DNA of 64,000 nucleotides, taken from positions 77,436,050-77,500,049 of the forward strand of contig CM045729.1 in the NCBI GenBank assembly GCA_024760905.1, written 5' to 3'. The translations under genes were made by a program, and so were the position numbers. Position 1 is the first letter of the stretch. Each line of letters opens with the position of its first letter. The notes under the pieces were generated by a model that was not told the origin of the DNA, searched no databases, and worked only from the letters and a program-made list of their open reading frames with translations. Shown here in pieces: positions 21,997 to 32,929 of the stretch. This DNA comes from Plotosus lineatus (taxonomy: Eukaryota > Chordata > Actinopteri > Siluriformes > Plotosidae).

Positions 21997-22960
21997 ACTA
22001 GTCATTCTCAAAAAATTAGCATATTGTGATAAAGTTCATTATTTTCTGTAATGTACTGATAAACATTAGACTTTCATATATTTTAGATTCATTACACACA
22101 ACTGAAGTAGTTCAAACCTTTTATTGTTTTAATATTGATGATTTTGGCAGACAGCTCATGAAAACCCAAAATTCCTATCTTAAAAAATTAGCATATTTCA
22201 TCCGACCAATTAAAAAAAAAGAAAAGTGCTTTTAATACAAAAAAAGTCAACCTTCAAATAATTATGTTCAGTTATGCACTCAATACTTGGTCGGGAATCC
22301 TTTTGCAGAAATGCCTGCTTCAATGTGGCGTGGCATGGAGGCAATCAGCCTGTGGCACTGCTGAGGTGTTATGGAGGCCCAGGATGCTTCGATAGCGGCC
22401 TTAAGCTCATCCACAGTGTTGGGTCTGGTGTCTCTCAACTTTCTGTTCACAATATCCCACAGATTCTCTATGGGCTTCAGGTCAGGAGAGTTGGCAGGCC
22501 AATTGAGCACAGTAATACCATGGTCAGTAAACCATTTAGCAGTGGTTTTGGCACTGTGAGCAGGTACCAGGTCGTGCTGAAAAATGAAATCTTCATCTCC
22601 ATAAAGCTTTTCAGCAGATGGGAGCATGAAGTGCTCCAAAATCTCCTGATAGCTAGCTGCATTGGCCCTGCCTTTGATAAAACACAGTGGACCAACACCA
22701 GCAGCTGACATGGCACCCCAGACCATCACTGACTGTGGGTACTTGACACTGGACTTCAGGCATTTTGGCATTTCCTTCTCCCCAGTCTTTCTCAGACTCT
22801 GACACCTTGATTTCCGAATGACATGCAAAATTTGCTTTCCTCCGAAAAAAGTACTTTGTACCACTGAGCAACAGTCCAGTGCTGCTTCTCTGTAGCCCAG
22901 GCCAGGCGCTTCTGCCGCTGTTTCTGGTTCAAAAGTGGCTTGACCTGGGGAATGCAGCAC
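21997..22960 (-). mobile_element. Tc1-like transposon, one end and two thirds of gene
   Basis: The right-hand end in sense lies at about 21997, preceded by TA ('tata' then 'ctagtcattctcaaaaaat'). A terminal repeat follows with 'aaaaaattagcatattg' and a subterminal copy 'aaaaaattagcatatttcat' at about 22183. The transposase is on the minus strand. The other terminal repeat and the N-terminal DNA-binding part are missing; the sequence changes at about 22955. Confidence 0.88.
22280..22960 (-). pseudogene. Tc1-like transposase C-terminal part
   Basis: A 226-codon frame holding most of the DDE domain. Landmarks are YPQSVMVWGAMSAAGVGPL, DEDFIFQHDLVPAHSAKT (the second catalytic Asp is in QHD) and NWPANSPDLKPIENLWD (catalytic Glu in IEN). 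The D-to-E spacing fits Tc1 (DD34E). Family landmarks for the first Asp (LFSEESKF) occur upstream in another frame (22792-22995) with Glu in place of Asp. A small deletion near 22795 causes that shift. The N-terminal paired-like helix-turn-helix domain is absent. The enzyme would cut and paste at TA sites; this copy cannot. Confidence 0.9.
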
Positions 22961-23802
22961 CTGTACAGGCGAGGCGAGCTGTGGCGGGACAGCACCTTAC
23001 TGGCTGGGTGCTGCCCAGCTTGGAACGGGCAGTAGCTGTCCAGTGAGACACGAAGGCCTCTCCCACTGTCGGAAGTAGCCCCAGGCGCCCATATCCTACG
23101 CCAATCGGAATGAGCTTTTAACCGGTAACTGCTACTTCCTGTGTTGAGCCGAAGTCTTGCATCAACGCTGGAGTGTCCTCTTCAGTGTCCTCTCCAGTGC
23201 GCTCTCCAGTGTGCTACGAGCCTGGGTGGGAACTATGGAGAACTTGGGCTGCCCAGACGTCAAGTCCCCCTCTAGGCCTTGCTGATAGCATCCAAAGGAA
23301 AGGAAGATACAGTACAATTTGGGACCAGCGCAGCTGCAGGAGTTGCCAGAAGGTAGGGGAATCCTCAGACCAACTGCCTTAGGGGCTCCACTCCGGATTT
23401 CTGTAGGGTTTACTCCTTAGCCTTCTCCCAACCAAGGGAATCCACAAGGCAGTGGGACTATTTAACCCATAGTTGGGGGTTTGGGTCATGGGCATCAGGG
23501 CGTGTCCACACGCCAGTGGGCCTGCATGCTGCATGTCTGGGGGCCAAACCTCCTCTGAGTCCCCTGTAGTTCAGCCTGAGTCCGCAAGGTACTCAGTTAC
23601 CATGTGTCGTCGCGAGGAGGCACTACATGGGGTTTGATGGTGGAGAGGCTATTTTCTGGCAGGGGGAGACTTACTCACTCGGCTCCCCTTTTCACAGGCA
23701 AGCTGCTAGCCAGTGGTGTTAGTTGAAAGCGAGAGGTGACAAACACTACTAGTACAACCATAACTACCACACTTTGCGCATCACAACACTCATTTGACCC
23801 CC

Positions 23803-23803
<1 letters not shown>
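22961..23803. other. Unclassified GC-rich block
   Basis: About 0.75 kb, clearly richer in G+C than its surroundings, with a 12-bp tandem repeat at 23172-23219 ('agtgtcctcttc' and variants). There is no long reading frame. It resembles a retroelement leader or LTR more than host sequence, but I cannot assign it. Confidence 0.4.
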
Positions 23804-23858
<55 letters not shown>

Positions 23859-23863
23859 GTGTG

Positions 23864-23902
<39 letters not shown>
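23803..23902. repeat. (TA)n(GT)n compound microsatellite
   Basis: A short TA run followed by GT with a few GC interruptions. Confidence 0.95.
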
Positions 23903-23904
<2 letters not shown>

Positions 23905-25017
23905 TGAGCTTTGTTCTGTTCTTCTATAAAGATTATCCTTTCTTTAAAACTAATAATACTTTAAACAAAAAATAAATAAATAAATAAAATTGGTAATTAT
24001 TCATATCTACTTATTCAATGACAATATGATCTCAATATACTCACTTTTCTGAAACACCTGAGTCATGTCTCGAAAAGGTGCACAACTATCAACCTGGATC
24101 TCACAGGCTTAAATCCGGTTTGATGTTGCATTTCTGTATAACTGCAAGTCCATGAGAGATAATTGAACAATCTCTCATGGGAGGGATAGTATACTCTCAC
24201 CTTCCTGTCACTCACAGAGACCACCATGTCACTCACATGACCTCACCAGTCATTCAAAAGCATCTGTGAGTTCATATGTGCACAACAGAAGCACTTAGCA
24301 TTAGCATTGCTAGCTGTTTAAAACAATCGCGTACAACATTAGCAATTTCATCCAGCGACATCAGTCCTTGCCCGTTTTCAAAGTGTGCGCGGATCCTACG
24401 ACACCAAACATGCTCAGAGACATGTCACCTTCCTAATTGGCTGTTCCAAGCCTGGTAGTGATGTGTACTTGTTGAACTGTCTGAGCTACGTCACCGACTG
24501 TTATCATATACATTATCGGCCAGTGCTGAGCTGCACAAGCAACAAGCGCAGAGATTACAGAAAACATTTATTTTTGTTCCTAAACCAAATGGCGGCAGGG
24601 AAACCAAGTGTGGCATTAGCTGCATAAGCTATTTTGGATTTGCCATCACGCTCATCTCTGGCAGCATTCTCATCTTCAAGAGTCACTAGAATGCAATGTC
24701 TCTCACCATCTTCATAAGAGATGTTAATCACGCCCAATGTGTTGACATTACTTAAAGGGGAAAAAAACGACGGCTAACCTCACAGTTCAGCCTCTGCTAA
24801 TAATCCACAGGACAAAATGATCAGTTTTGTCCTGTTTATGGTGAGTTATATCAAAACTCTACTGTACTGTACTGTGGAAATGTTTTACATTCACACAAAT
24901 TATTTTTTAAGCGTGAACAATAACGCTACTCTTTCAGAAAAGACAAATTAATAAATTATTATCGCATCACCTTTTCGGTATCATATTGCATTACATTGAA
25001 TTAAATCATGCTAAAAT
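23903..25017. other. Unclassified stretch
   Basis: No recognised gene. There is a small hairpin 'ccatgagagat...atctctcatgg' at 24150-24180. A minus-strand frame at 24555-24737 (INISYEDGERHCILVTLEDE) looks protein-like but has no recognised family, splice context or neighbour, and may be repeat-derived. Confidence 0.3.
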
Positions 25018-25418
25018 ACACTGTATCATTCATTCATTCATTCATTTATTCATTCATTCATACCTTTTCTAAACTGTTTAATCATAATTAACATTGCAGG
25101 GAGGTTGGCGCCCATCTCAGCCGACTCTGGGTAAAAGCAGAGTACACCTTGAACGGCTCGCCAGGCCATTGCAGGGCAGAAATACGCTGATGGTTATGCA
25201 GCTACCCTTGTCGAAAATCAGCAATTGTTCTTTTACATGAACCACACACCATGGACAGTGAGAGACATGGCCGGCCTTTGATAACCCAGTTAGCTGCAGG
25301 TGGTGTGGGGGGTGGGGGGGCAGTGACAACCCATTGAGAGTGGGGATTGAACCCACATCCTTGGGATCAGTGACCCAGCACCTTTACCACCAGTCCACCA
25401 CTGCCCACACTGTACCAT
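25018..25418 (-). mobile_element. SINE-A, near full length, with target duplication
   Basis: Minus strand: ATTC-repeat tail at 25030-25062, 3' module, body, and head with box-B complement 'ggattgaaccca' and box-A complement 'ccaccagtccacca'. 'acactgtatcat' (25018-25029) and 'acactgtaccat' (25407-25418) are target duplications with one mismatch. Confidence 0.85.
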
Positions 25419-25453
25419 ATTAGTCAATTTAAACCGGCAATGTAATCAATTCT

Positions 25454-25786
25454 CTGGCAGTGGTCGCCTGGTGGTAAAGGTGCTGGATCACTGATCCTAA
25501 GGTTGGGGGTTCAAGCCCCACTTTCAATGGGTTGTCACTGTCCCCCCCAGTGCAGTCAACTGGGCTATCAAAGGTCAGCCATGTCTATGGTGTGAGGTTC
25601 ATGTAAAAGAACCATTGCTGACTTTCGACAAGAGTAACTGCAAAGCCGTCAGCGTGTTTCCACCCTGTGTTGGTCTGGCAAGCTGTCTGGGGTTGTACTC
25701 TGCCCTCGCCCGGAGTCAGCTGGGATGGGTGCCAGAATCCCTATGACCTCAATTTGGATTAAGCAGTTACAGAAAATGAATGATGA
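25454..25786 (+). mobile_element. SINE-A, full length
   Basis: A complete SINE of about 333 bp. The tRNA-like head has box A-like 'tcgcctggtgg' and box B 'ggttcaagccc'. The body has 'gtgaggttcatgtaaaagaa', then the 3' module 'ggagtcagctgggatgggt' and the tail 'ggattaagcagttacagaaa' with ATGA repeats. Perfect 15-bp duplications 'aatgtaatcaattct' lie at 25439-25453 and 25787-25801. Confidence 0.92.
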
Positions 25787-25801
25787 AATGTAATCAATTC
25801 T

Positions 25802-25921
25802 TCTGCGATGGCCTGGTGAGCTTGTCCAAGGTGAACCCAGCCCTCGCCCAGAGTCAACTGAGATGGACGCCAGCCTCCTTGTGATCCAAATTAGGATTTA
25901 GCGGTTCAGAAAATGAATGAA
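25802..25921 (+). mobile_element. SINE-A, 5'-truncated, in the same target
   Basis: Only the 3' module and tail. Its flanks are 'taatcaattct' at 25791-25801 and 25922-25932, so it used the target that borders the full-length SINE-A. Confidence 0.85.
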
Positions 25922-26539
25922 TAATCAATTCTAAAAATTTACAAGTTCAGCTGGACCAAGAAAAGAGTCACAGTTTCAGTTTGATGTGACCAGGATCTAA
26001 TCTTCTGATCTTACGTCTGAACTGACTTACATCTGTTTGATTAGATCCCTGGAATTATTGAGACATGACTGGCTAAGTGGATATATCCATTCCCAATAAA
26101 GTGGGTGTTGACTGTAGAGTTATACTAACAATGGATTGCATTTTAATATATATATTTTTTCTGCCTTATCTTATTACACAGAATTCATTGTGAAACTTAA
26201 AACCTCCTTGACGTCCCCTCCTTGACCCCCTTCGCTGCAAACCTTCCTCCATTCCGGCTTCTCGTATAAATCAACTTGTCTTTGCTCGAGCAGGAAGTTT
26301 AGCAGCACAGATTTGGTTTCAACACAACACTGGTGGGCGCCATGCCAGCCATTCATTCTTTTTAGGATTTGCAGGGCATGATTAGTCCACTGTCAGCACA
26401 GTACTCAATGAAGGCTGACTGAAAAGCTTAAATAAACATCAGAGTGTAAAGTCGAAATCAGTCACGTCACAGTCGTCACTTTTGAGTCAATTTCAGTTAA
26501 AGGAAAAATTCTTCAAAGGTCTGTCAGTCCTCAGAAGCC

Positions 26540-26704
26540 ATGATGTTCTCCAATTCCCCAGATGTGGATCTTGACAAGGAGGTGCAGAATATCTCTAAAG
26601 TTAAAGCCGATCAGCTTGACTTCCATGTTAGCTCACCTGAGCAGTCAGGTGACAGACCGCTGATCGGATTTCACTCAGAGTCACTGTCACAGTTCTTTCT
26701 TTAA
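26540..26704 (+). other. Short open frame, unknown
   Basis: Fifty-four codons from a double ATG (MMFSNSPDVDLDKEVQN) to TAA, in non-repetitive sequence of mixed composition. It is acidic and hydrophilic at the start. I recognise no domain, signal peptide or splice pattern. It could be a terminal exon or chance. Confidence 0.15.
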
Positions 26705-26815
26705 ATTTAAAGAGAAACAAAGAATTGACTTGATTTTATTCACAAAGAATGTGAAGTTGCATATACGGATATTGGGTTACTTAGTGGTGTGTATCAGTCA
26801 AAGTCAACACATTTC

Positions 26816-26922
<107 letters not shown>

Positions 26923-26930
26923 TTTTTTTT

Positions 26931-26992
26931 TTACTACTTTGGAATTTTTTTTAATTAATTAATTTATTTCCCAAAAAATTCCAAAGTAGTAA
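26931..26992. repeat. 20-bp perfect inverted repeat
   Basis: 'ttactactttggaatttttt' (26931-26950) is the exact complement of 26973-26992, with a 22-bp AT-rich loop. It lies directly after the (TA)n and a T run. Confidence 0.85.
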
Positions 26993-27588
26993 AAACATGA
27001 AAATGATTGTGTAGATGTAAACATTCAACCGTGTACACAAAATTAGATGAAGACTGAAAATCTAGTGTTTGCGCACTGGGGTATTTCCTCATCATGCTAC
27101 AGCAGCAGTTCATGAACCTTTGTAAACACATTTCTGGGAATTTTTCGGAAAGGTGATATGATGACGCAGTAAGAGACGAGCGCTCTGGGCAATTTTCTTA
27201 ATCCTCGACCCACAAATGGCAATTTCCAGCATGACGGAAAACACCAATTTATGGAAAGAGATAGCTATGACTGAAATAAGAAACAACCTTTTATCCGAAA
27301 GCATTTTGGAATAATAAGATGAATTACATTGTGAGGGGCATGTGAAAGCCAGAAATTTTGAAGCCAGACAGAATGAAAGTGTGCTGAAAAATAAAGGCTG
27401 CATTCACTTTCTTGCCCATTAGCTGTGTAGTTTTAGAGCTTTCCACAAAAAAAAAAAAAAAAAAAAAAGAAAAAAAAATTGCCATGGAAAACATCTCACC
27501 TTCATTGATACAGTAATATAGATAGGTACAGATAGAGGTGATATATTTAAAACAAGCAAACAAACAAACGAGGAAAATTAAATATTCA

Positions 27589-27930
27589 ATGGCAGCTTGG
27601 TGGAGCAGTGGTTAACATGTCCGTCTCACAGCAAGAAGGTCCCAGGTTGATTCCTGTCCTTGGGCCTTTCTGTGTGGGGTTTTCATGTTCTTCCTGTACT
27701 TGTGTGGGTTTCTGCCCACAGTCCAAAAACATGCAGATTAGGCCAATTGTTGGTTCCAAATTGCCCATAGCTGTGAGAATGAGTGTAAAAGGGTACATGT
27801 ATGTGTGTTTGCACTGCAATGGCCTGGGGAGCTGCTCAAGATGTACCTCATCCACACCCAGAGTTGGCTGAGATTGGCACCATCCTCCCTGCCACCGAAA
27901 TTAGGATTTACCGATTCAGAAAATTAATTA
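27589..27930 (+). mobile_element. SINE-B, full length
   Basis: The tRNA-like head has box A-like 'tggtggagcagtggttaaca' and box B-like 'ggttgattcc'. The body has 'aaaaacatgcagattaggcc'. The 3' module ('cccagagttggctgagatt') is shared with SINE-A and ends in AAATTA repeats. Confidence 0.75.
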
Positions 27931-28276
27931 AAAAATTAATTATTAAGTTTACAGGGGTGCTATTCTTCTGTGGAGAAAGTAAGTATATCCTTGGCCTCAG
28001 AAGCCAGTGCAGTGAACCCTCACTTTTTGTGGTGAATGGGGTCCGAGAACCTCCACCGAATGCCAAATTTCTGCGAAGTAGGGTTGACCGCCCTGACTGA
28101 CGTATACTTCTTCTTCTTGTCCTTTCGGCTTTTCCCTTCAAGGGTCACCACAGCAAATCATCTGTCTCCACCTCACCCTATCCTCTGCATCTTTTTTATC
28201 TTAAACCAACTGCCTTCGTGTCTTCCTTCACCACATTCATGAATCATCTCTTTGGTCTTCCTCTAGGCCTTCTGCC

Positions 28277-29929
28277 TCATAGTTCCAACCTCAACATCTT
28301 ACTACCAATATACTCACTATCCCTCCTCTGTACATGTCCAAACCATCTGAATCTAGCCTCTCTGACTTTGTCTCCAAAACATCTTACATGTGCTCTCCCT
28401 CTGATGTGCTCATTCCTGATCCTATCCATCCTCGTTACTCCCAAAGAGAACCTCAACATTTTCATCTCTGCTACCTCCAGCTCTGCCTCCTGTCTTTTCT
28501 CCAGGGCCACTGTTTCTAAACCATACAACATCGCTGGCCTCAACACCGTCTTGTACACTTTTCCTTTCATTTTTGCCGATGCCTTCCTATCACACATCAC
28601 ACCGGACACTTTTCTCCAACCATTCCAACCAGCCTGCACATGCTTCTTCACCTCTTTTTCACACTCTCCATTGCTCTGGATTGTTGAGCCTACGTACTTA
28701 AAATCCTCCACCTTCCTTAGTTCTGCTCCTTGTAACCTCACCGTTCTTGTTGGGTCCTTGGCATTCATACACATGTATTCTGTCTTACTGAGGCTAATCT
28801 TCATTCCCCTCCTTTCCAGGGCATACCTCCACCTCTCTAGATTTTCCTGCACTTGTTCTCTGCTCTCACTGCAGATCACAATGTCATCTGCAAACATCAT
28901 AGTCCATGGAGATTCTTGCCTAACCTCGTCTGTTCGCCTGTCCATCACTATCGCAAACAAGAAGGGGCTCAGAGCTGACCCTTGATGCAGTCCCACCTCC
29001 ACCTTGAAATCTTCTGTCACACCGACAGCACACCTCACCACTGTCTTACATCTCTCATACATGTCCTGCACCACTCTAACATACTTTTCTGCCACTGCAG
29101 ATTTTCTCATGCAAAACCACAGTTCCTCTCTCGGCACCCTGTCATATGCTTTCTCCAGATCCACAAAGGCACAATGCAGCTCCTTCTGACCTTCTCTGTA
29201 CTTCTCTATTAACATCCTCAAGGCAAACACTGCATCTGTGGTGCTCTTTCTTGGCATGAAACCAAAATGTTGTTCACAAATGCTGACCTCTACCCTTAGT
29301 CTTGCTTCCATTATTCTTTCCCATAACTTCATCGTATGGTTCATCAACTTTATCCCTCTGTAGTTGCTACAACTCTGCACATCTCCCTTGTACTTAAAAA
29401 TGGGCACCAGCACACTGCTCCTCCATTCCTCTGGCATCATCTCACTCTCTAAGACCTTGTTGAATGTTCTAGTCAGGAAATCTACTGCTTCCTCTCCTAG
29501 ACACTTCCATACCACTACCGGTATGTCATCAGGGCCAACTGCCTTTCCATTCTTCATCCTCCTCAATGCCCTCCTCACTTCACCCTTACTAATCTTTGCG
29601 ACTTCCTGGTCCTCAACGGTCACCTCTTCTACTCTTTTTTCTCTCTCATTTTCCTCATTCATCAGCTCTTCAAAGTACTCTTTCCATCTTCCCAGCACAC
29701 TTCTGTCATCAGTCAATGCATTTCCCTCTCTGTCCTTAATCACTCTAACTTGCGGCACATCCTTCCCATCTCTATTTTTCTGCTGTGCCAACCTGTATAA
29801 ATCATTTTCTCCCTCTTTACTTTCCAACCGAGGATACAAGTCATCATACGCCCTCTGTTTGGCCTTTGACACTGCTACCTTCGCCTTACGCTGTGTCTCC
29901 CTGTACTCTTGTTTTCTCTCTTCGGTCAA
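28277..29929 (-). pseudogene. RTE-a reverse transcriptase, almost complete
   Basis: A 550-codon frame. Motifs are GRWKEYFEELMNEENER (about 84), KNGKAVGPDDIPVVVWK (about 127), CSNYRGIKLMNHTMKLWER (about 186), HFGFMPRKSTTDAVFALR (about 220), CAFVDLEKAYDRVPREE (about 252), GLHQGSALSPFLFAIVMD (about 313) and WTMMFADDIVICSES (about 342). The catalytic FADD is complementary to 28883-28894. Then come MLYGLETVAL and RWFGHVQRRDSEYIG. A premature stop (CCA to TGA by comparison with other copies) ends it at RLEL, removing about 50 C-terminal residues including GRRPRGRP. Apart from this stop and the upstream frameshift the catalytic parts look intact, which suggests a fairly recent copy. Confidence 0.92.
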
Positions 29930-30986
29930 GAAAAATGTCCCACTTTTTCTTAGCTAACCTCTTCTTTTGTACACACTCCTGAGCTTCCTCATTCCACCAC
30001 CAAGTCTCCTTATCTATGCTCCTTCCAGATGACACATCAAGTATTCTCCTACCTGTCTCCCTGATCACATTAGCTGTAGTTTTCCAGTCATCTGGAGACA
30101 CTTCCTGACCACCCAAAGCCTGTTTCAATTCATCCTTGAAGACAACACAACACCCCTCCTTTTTCAGCATCCACCACTTTGTCTTCTGCTCTGCCTTTGC
30201 CTTCTTCACCTTGCTCACCATCAACATAATCCTACACACAACCATCCTATGCTGTTTGGCAACACTCTCACCCTCTACTACTTTGCAGTCACTGACTTCC
30301 TTCACATTACATCGTCTACACAAGATGTAGTCTACCTGTGTGCTCCTACGTCCGCTTTTATAAGTTACTCTATGCTCCTCTCTCTTCTGGAAGAAAGTAT
30401 TCACCACAGCCATTTCCATCCTTTTTGCAAAATCTACCAACATATGTCCTTCTGCGTTCCTCTCCTGGATACCAAACCTGCCCATCACTTCCTCGTCCCC
30501 TCTGTTTCCTGCACCAACATGTCCATTGAAGTCTGCCCCAATGACTACTCTTTCATCTCTGGGGGTATTCTGCATCACTTCATCTAACTCACTCCAGAAT
30601 CTCTCCTTCTCTTCTAGCTCACATCCTGCCTGTGGGGCAGAAGCACTAACAGCATTGAACATCACGCCTTCAATTTCGAACTTGAGACTCATCACTCTGT
30701 CTGACACTCTTTTCACTTCTAGAACATTCCTGACAAACTCCTCCTTCAAGATGACTCCTACTCCATTTCTCTTCCCATCCACACCATGAAAAAACAGTTT
30801 AAACCCTGCTCCTAAGCTTCTAGCCTTGCTACCTTTCCACCTAGTCTCCTGAACACACAGTCTGTCCAACTCCCTCCTCTGCATCATGTCAGACAGCTCT
30901 CTCCCTTTTCCTCTCATAGTTCCAACATTCAAAGTCCACGCCTCCTGCCTATCCTTCTTCGACGTCTGCAACCAACAGTAGTCCAA
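29886..30986 (-). pseudogene. RTE-a endonuclease and linker
   Basis: A 366-codon frame of APE-type endonuclease, which nicks the target to start reverse transcription. Motifs in order are TLNVGTM (about residue 18), CVQETRWKG (about 44, catalytic Glu), VIGADFNGHVGAGN (about 147), TQVDYILCRR (about 218) and VAKQHRMVVC (about 243, catalytic His region). Similar vertebrate proteins are often labelled craniofacial development protein 2-like. The frame ends within the linker, where the RT frame takes over with about 40 bases of overlap, so a small indel near 29900-29930 splits one ancestral ORF. The ATG at 30986 is the first in frame, but the true start may lie upstream. Confidence 0.88.
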
Positions 30987-31384
30987 TTTCCACCAGCACC
31001 CTGTTGGTTAACAGCACTGATGGCGGTCGTTGTTAACCCGGGCCTTGACCGATCCGGTAGGAATTTTCTTAATATGACTTGCATGTTTTATTTGGCATTT
31101 GTTTTACACCGGATGCCCTTCCTGACACTGGCTTGTGCCTCTCCCTCACGGCTGCATTGACTGACGTATACGTACATGTGTATATAATTTTTATGTGTGC
31201 ATTATTTTTGAATGTTGAATTGTTATTAGAATTATTTATGGTGTTGAATATGTATTCACTGATATTATATACACATATATATGTACGTGTACGTAATTTT
31301 GGTGGGGGGTGGGGGGTGTGATCCTAATTTGTGGAATTTGGTGATCGCAGGGGGATCTTGGTCTCAATTAAGCATGGAATCCCT

Positions 31385-32053
31385 GTATATTACCTTTTTA
31401 CCCCACTGTTGAATGCAAAATTCTCTTTATTCCTACTTCTGCTGTATTTTAAATTTTATTGTAAAATTGTTGTAAAGACCATACTATTATTCATTCATTC
31501 ATCTTCTTAACCATTAAATTAGGTGAAGCTGGCACCCACTCAGCTGACTCTGGGCAAAGACAGAGCTGCAGTCTTTATTATAATCATATTCTGTCCTGTT
31601 TTAGGTTTTAGATTTCCTAAATTGCTGTGCTGTTTTGAGGTTTTGTTGTCATCACGTTCTGCTGCCTGTTCTGTTTTTGGATTGGTTGTTGCGTTTGTAG
31701 TTGTGCCCTTCATTTTGCTGACTTGTTTTGGGGTTGATTGTGCTGCTTCTCTGACCAGTGTATGTGTTTGCTTACCACAGGCAACAAAATAAGATTGCTT
31801 TGTCACTGAGTGGATGCTGATTGGTTGGTCTGTATCACTGACTTGAAAGCCAGCAACAGTTTTAATATTAAAGAAATAGCAGATTAAATATGAATAATGA
31901 AACAGAAAAAGTCAAAAATACAGGCTCATACACCACTGCTCAGACTTGCAAAGAATAAATATATCACAATCCAAGTAAGGTAGGCAGAACAACGTAAAGG
32001 TTAATAACCATTGGTGGAGCAAAGGTCAAAATCAGAGGTTCATACTAACATGG
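31385..32053. other. Non-coding stretch with a SINE-A 3' fragment
   Basis: A minus-strand SINE-A 3' end lies at 31490-31570 (ATTC tail, then 'cagctgactctgggcaaag'). The rest is unclassified. Confidence 0.55.
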
Positions 32054-32150
32054 ACTCATTCATTCATTCACTTAATCCTAATTAGGGTCCTAAGGTGTTG
32101 CTGCCAAACTGCCCATCTCATCTGGGCAAGGGCAGCCTACACCCTGAACA
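32054..32150 (-). mobile_element. SINE-A 3' fragment
   Basis: ATTC-repeat tail, 'cttaatcctaattagggtcc' and the 3' module complement 'gggcaagggcagcctacacc'. Strongly 5'-truncated. Confidence 0.65.
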
Positions 32151-32445
32151 AGATGAACTCATTAAACTATAATTAAATAATAAAACTAACAAGACAGATG
32201 ATTCAAATGTAAGCGGAAATCAGTTATTGAAAGTAAAGGTGATGGAAATCAAACCCAGGCGTGGACACTTGCAGATAGAGACATATTTCGGGAGCTCCAC
32301 TTATAGGCATTACTTAAATCTCCACATCCTTTGCAGTGGTCCAATTTACACTCAAGAACTGATGCAAACTATACCCTGTGAAGATCTCAGCTGCTGGATG
32401 ATTCAAAGTGTCATACATTTGAAAAAACACCTCAGACAACCTTAG

Positions 32446-32448
<3 letters not shown>

Positions 32449-32482
<34 letters not shown>

Positions 32483-32506
32483 TATATATATTTATATATA
32501 TATATT
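32449..32506. repeat. (TA)n microsatellite
   Basis: Imperfect TA tract, overlapping the left target copy of the next element. Confidence 0.9.
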
Positions 32507-32518
32507 GAGGTTCCTAAC

Positions 32519-32761
32519 AATGCAGCCGTGAGGGGGGGGGGGTACAAACCAGTGTCTCTCCCTCACTCACGCCGGTCCCAAGCCTGGATAAATGCAGAGG
32601 GTTGCGTCAGGAAGGGCATCCGGCATAAAACATGGACGTGGTGAAGAAGGACATGAAGGTCGTTGGTGTAAGAGAAGAAGATGCAAAGGATAGGGTGAGA
32701 TGGAGGCAGATGATTCGCTGTGGCGACCCCTGAAGGGAAAAGCCGAAAGGAAAAGAAGAAG
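32519..32761 (+). mobile_element. Internally deleted RTE-a LINE
   Basis: A 243-bp element. It joins the RTE-a 5' leader ('gcagccgtgag', 'ccagtgtctctccctcactc', 'agggcatccggcataaaac') directly to the last 130 bases of the LINE (from 'atggacgtggtgaag' to the AAGAAG tail). Nearly the whole coding region is missing. Perfect 17-bp duplications 'atattgaggttcctaac' lie at 32502-32518 and 32762-32778. It could have moved in this short form or been deleted later. Confidence 0.92.
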
Positions 32762-32929
32762 ATATTGAGGTTCCTAACCCTGCTCATGAAAGACTCCCTG
32801 TCCAACAAATTTTAGTGTTTCCCTTGTTAAAACAGATATATTGGAACTGGATAAAACATTACAATGTCAAGAACATGGGGTCAACTAAAACCAGGGTTGG
32901 TAACCATTCAATTTCTAAGCCGCATAATT

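Larger units (their letters stand above)
28108..31157 (-). mobile_element. RTE-a LINE, nearly full length, 14-bp target duplication
   Basis: A 3.05-kb RTE-clade LINE on the minus strand. Perfect duplications 'tgactgacgtatac' lie at 28094-28107 and 31158-31171. In sense order it has a 5' leader (part of which is deleted relative to the copies at 46643 and 61743), endonuclease, reverse transcriptase and an AAGAAGAAG tail. The stop codon sits within about 40 bases of the tail, so there is almost no 3' UTR. This is the most intact LINE in the window. Confidence 0.95.
28010..31384. mobile_element. Pogo-like MITE interrupted by an RTE-a LINE
   Basis: The MITE arms are 28010-28107 ('cagtgaaccctcactttttg', 'aatggggtccgagaac') and 31158-31384 (ending 'catggaatccctg' before TA). 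The arms are imperfect inverted repeats. The middle is the RTE-a insertion with its own target duplication. Related copies are at 42425-42640 and 63249-63420. Confidence 0.65.

Noticed and set aside
22274..22708. 144-codon plus-strand frame
   Set aside because: Antisense to the Tc1 transposase, which has recognisable DDE motifs in the other direction.
24150..24180. Short hairpin as a terminator or regulatory RNA
   Set aside because: Eleven-base arms in AT-rich eukaryotic DNA are expected by chance, and there is no neighbouring gene.
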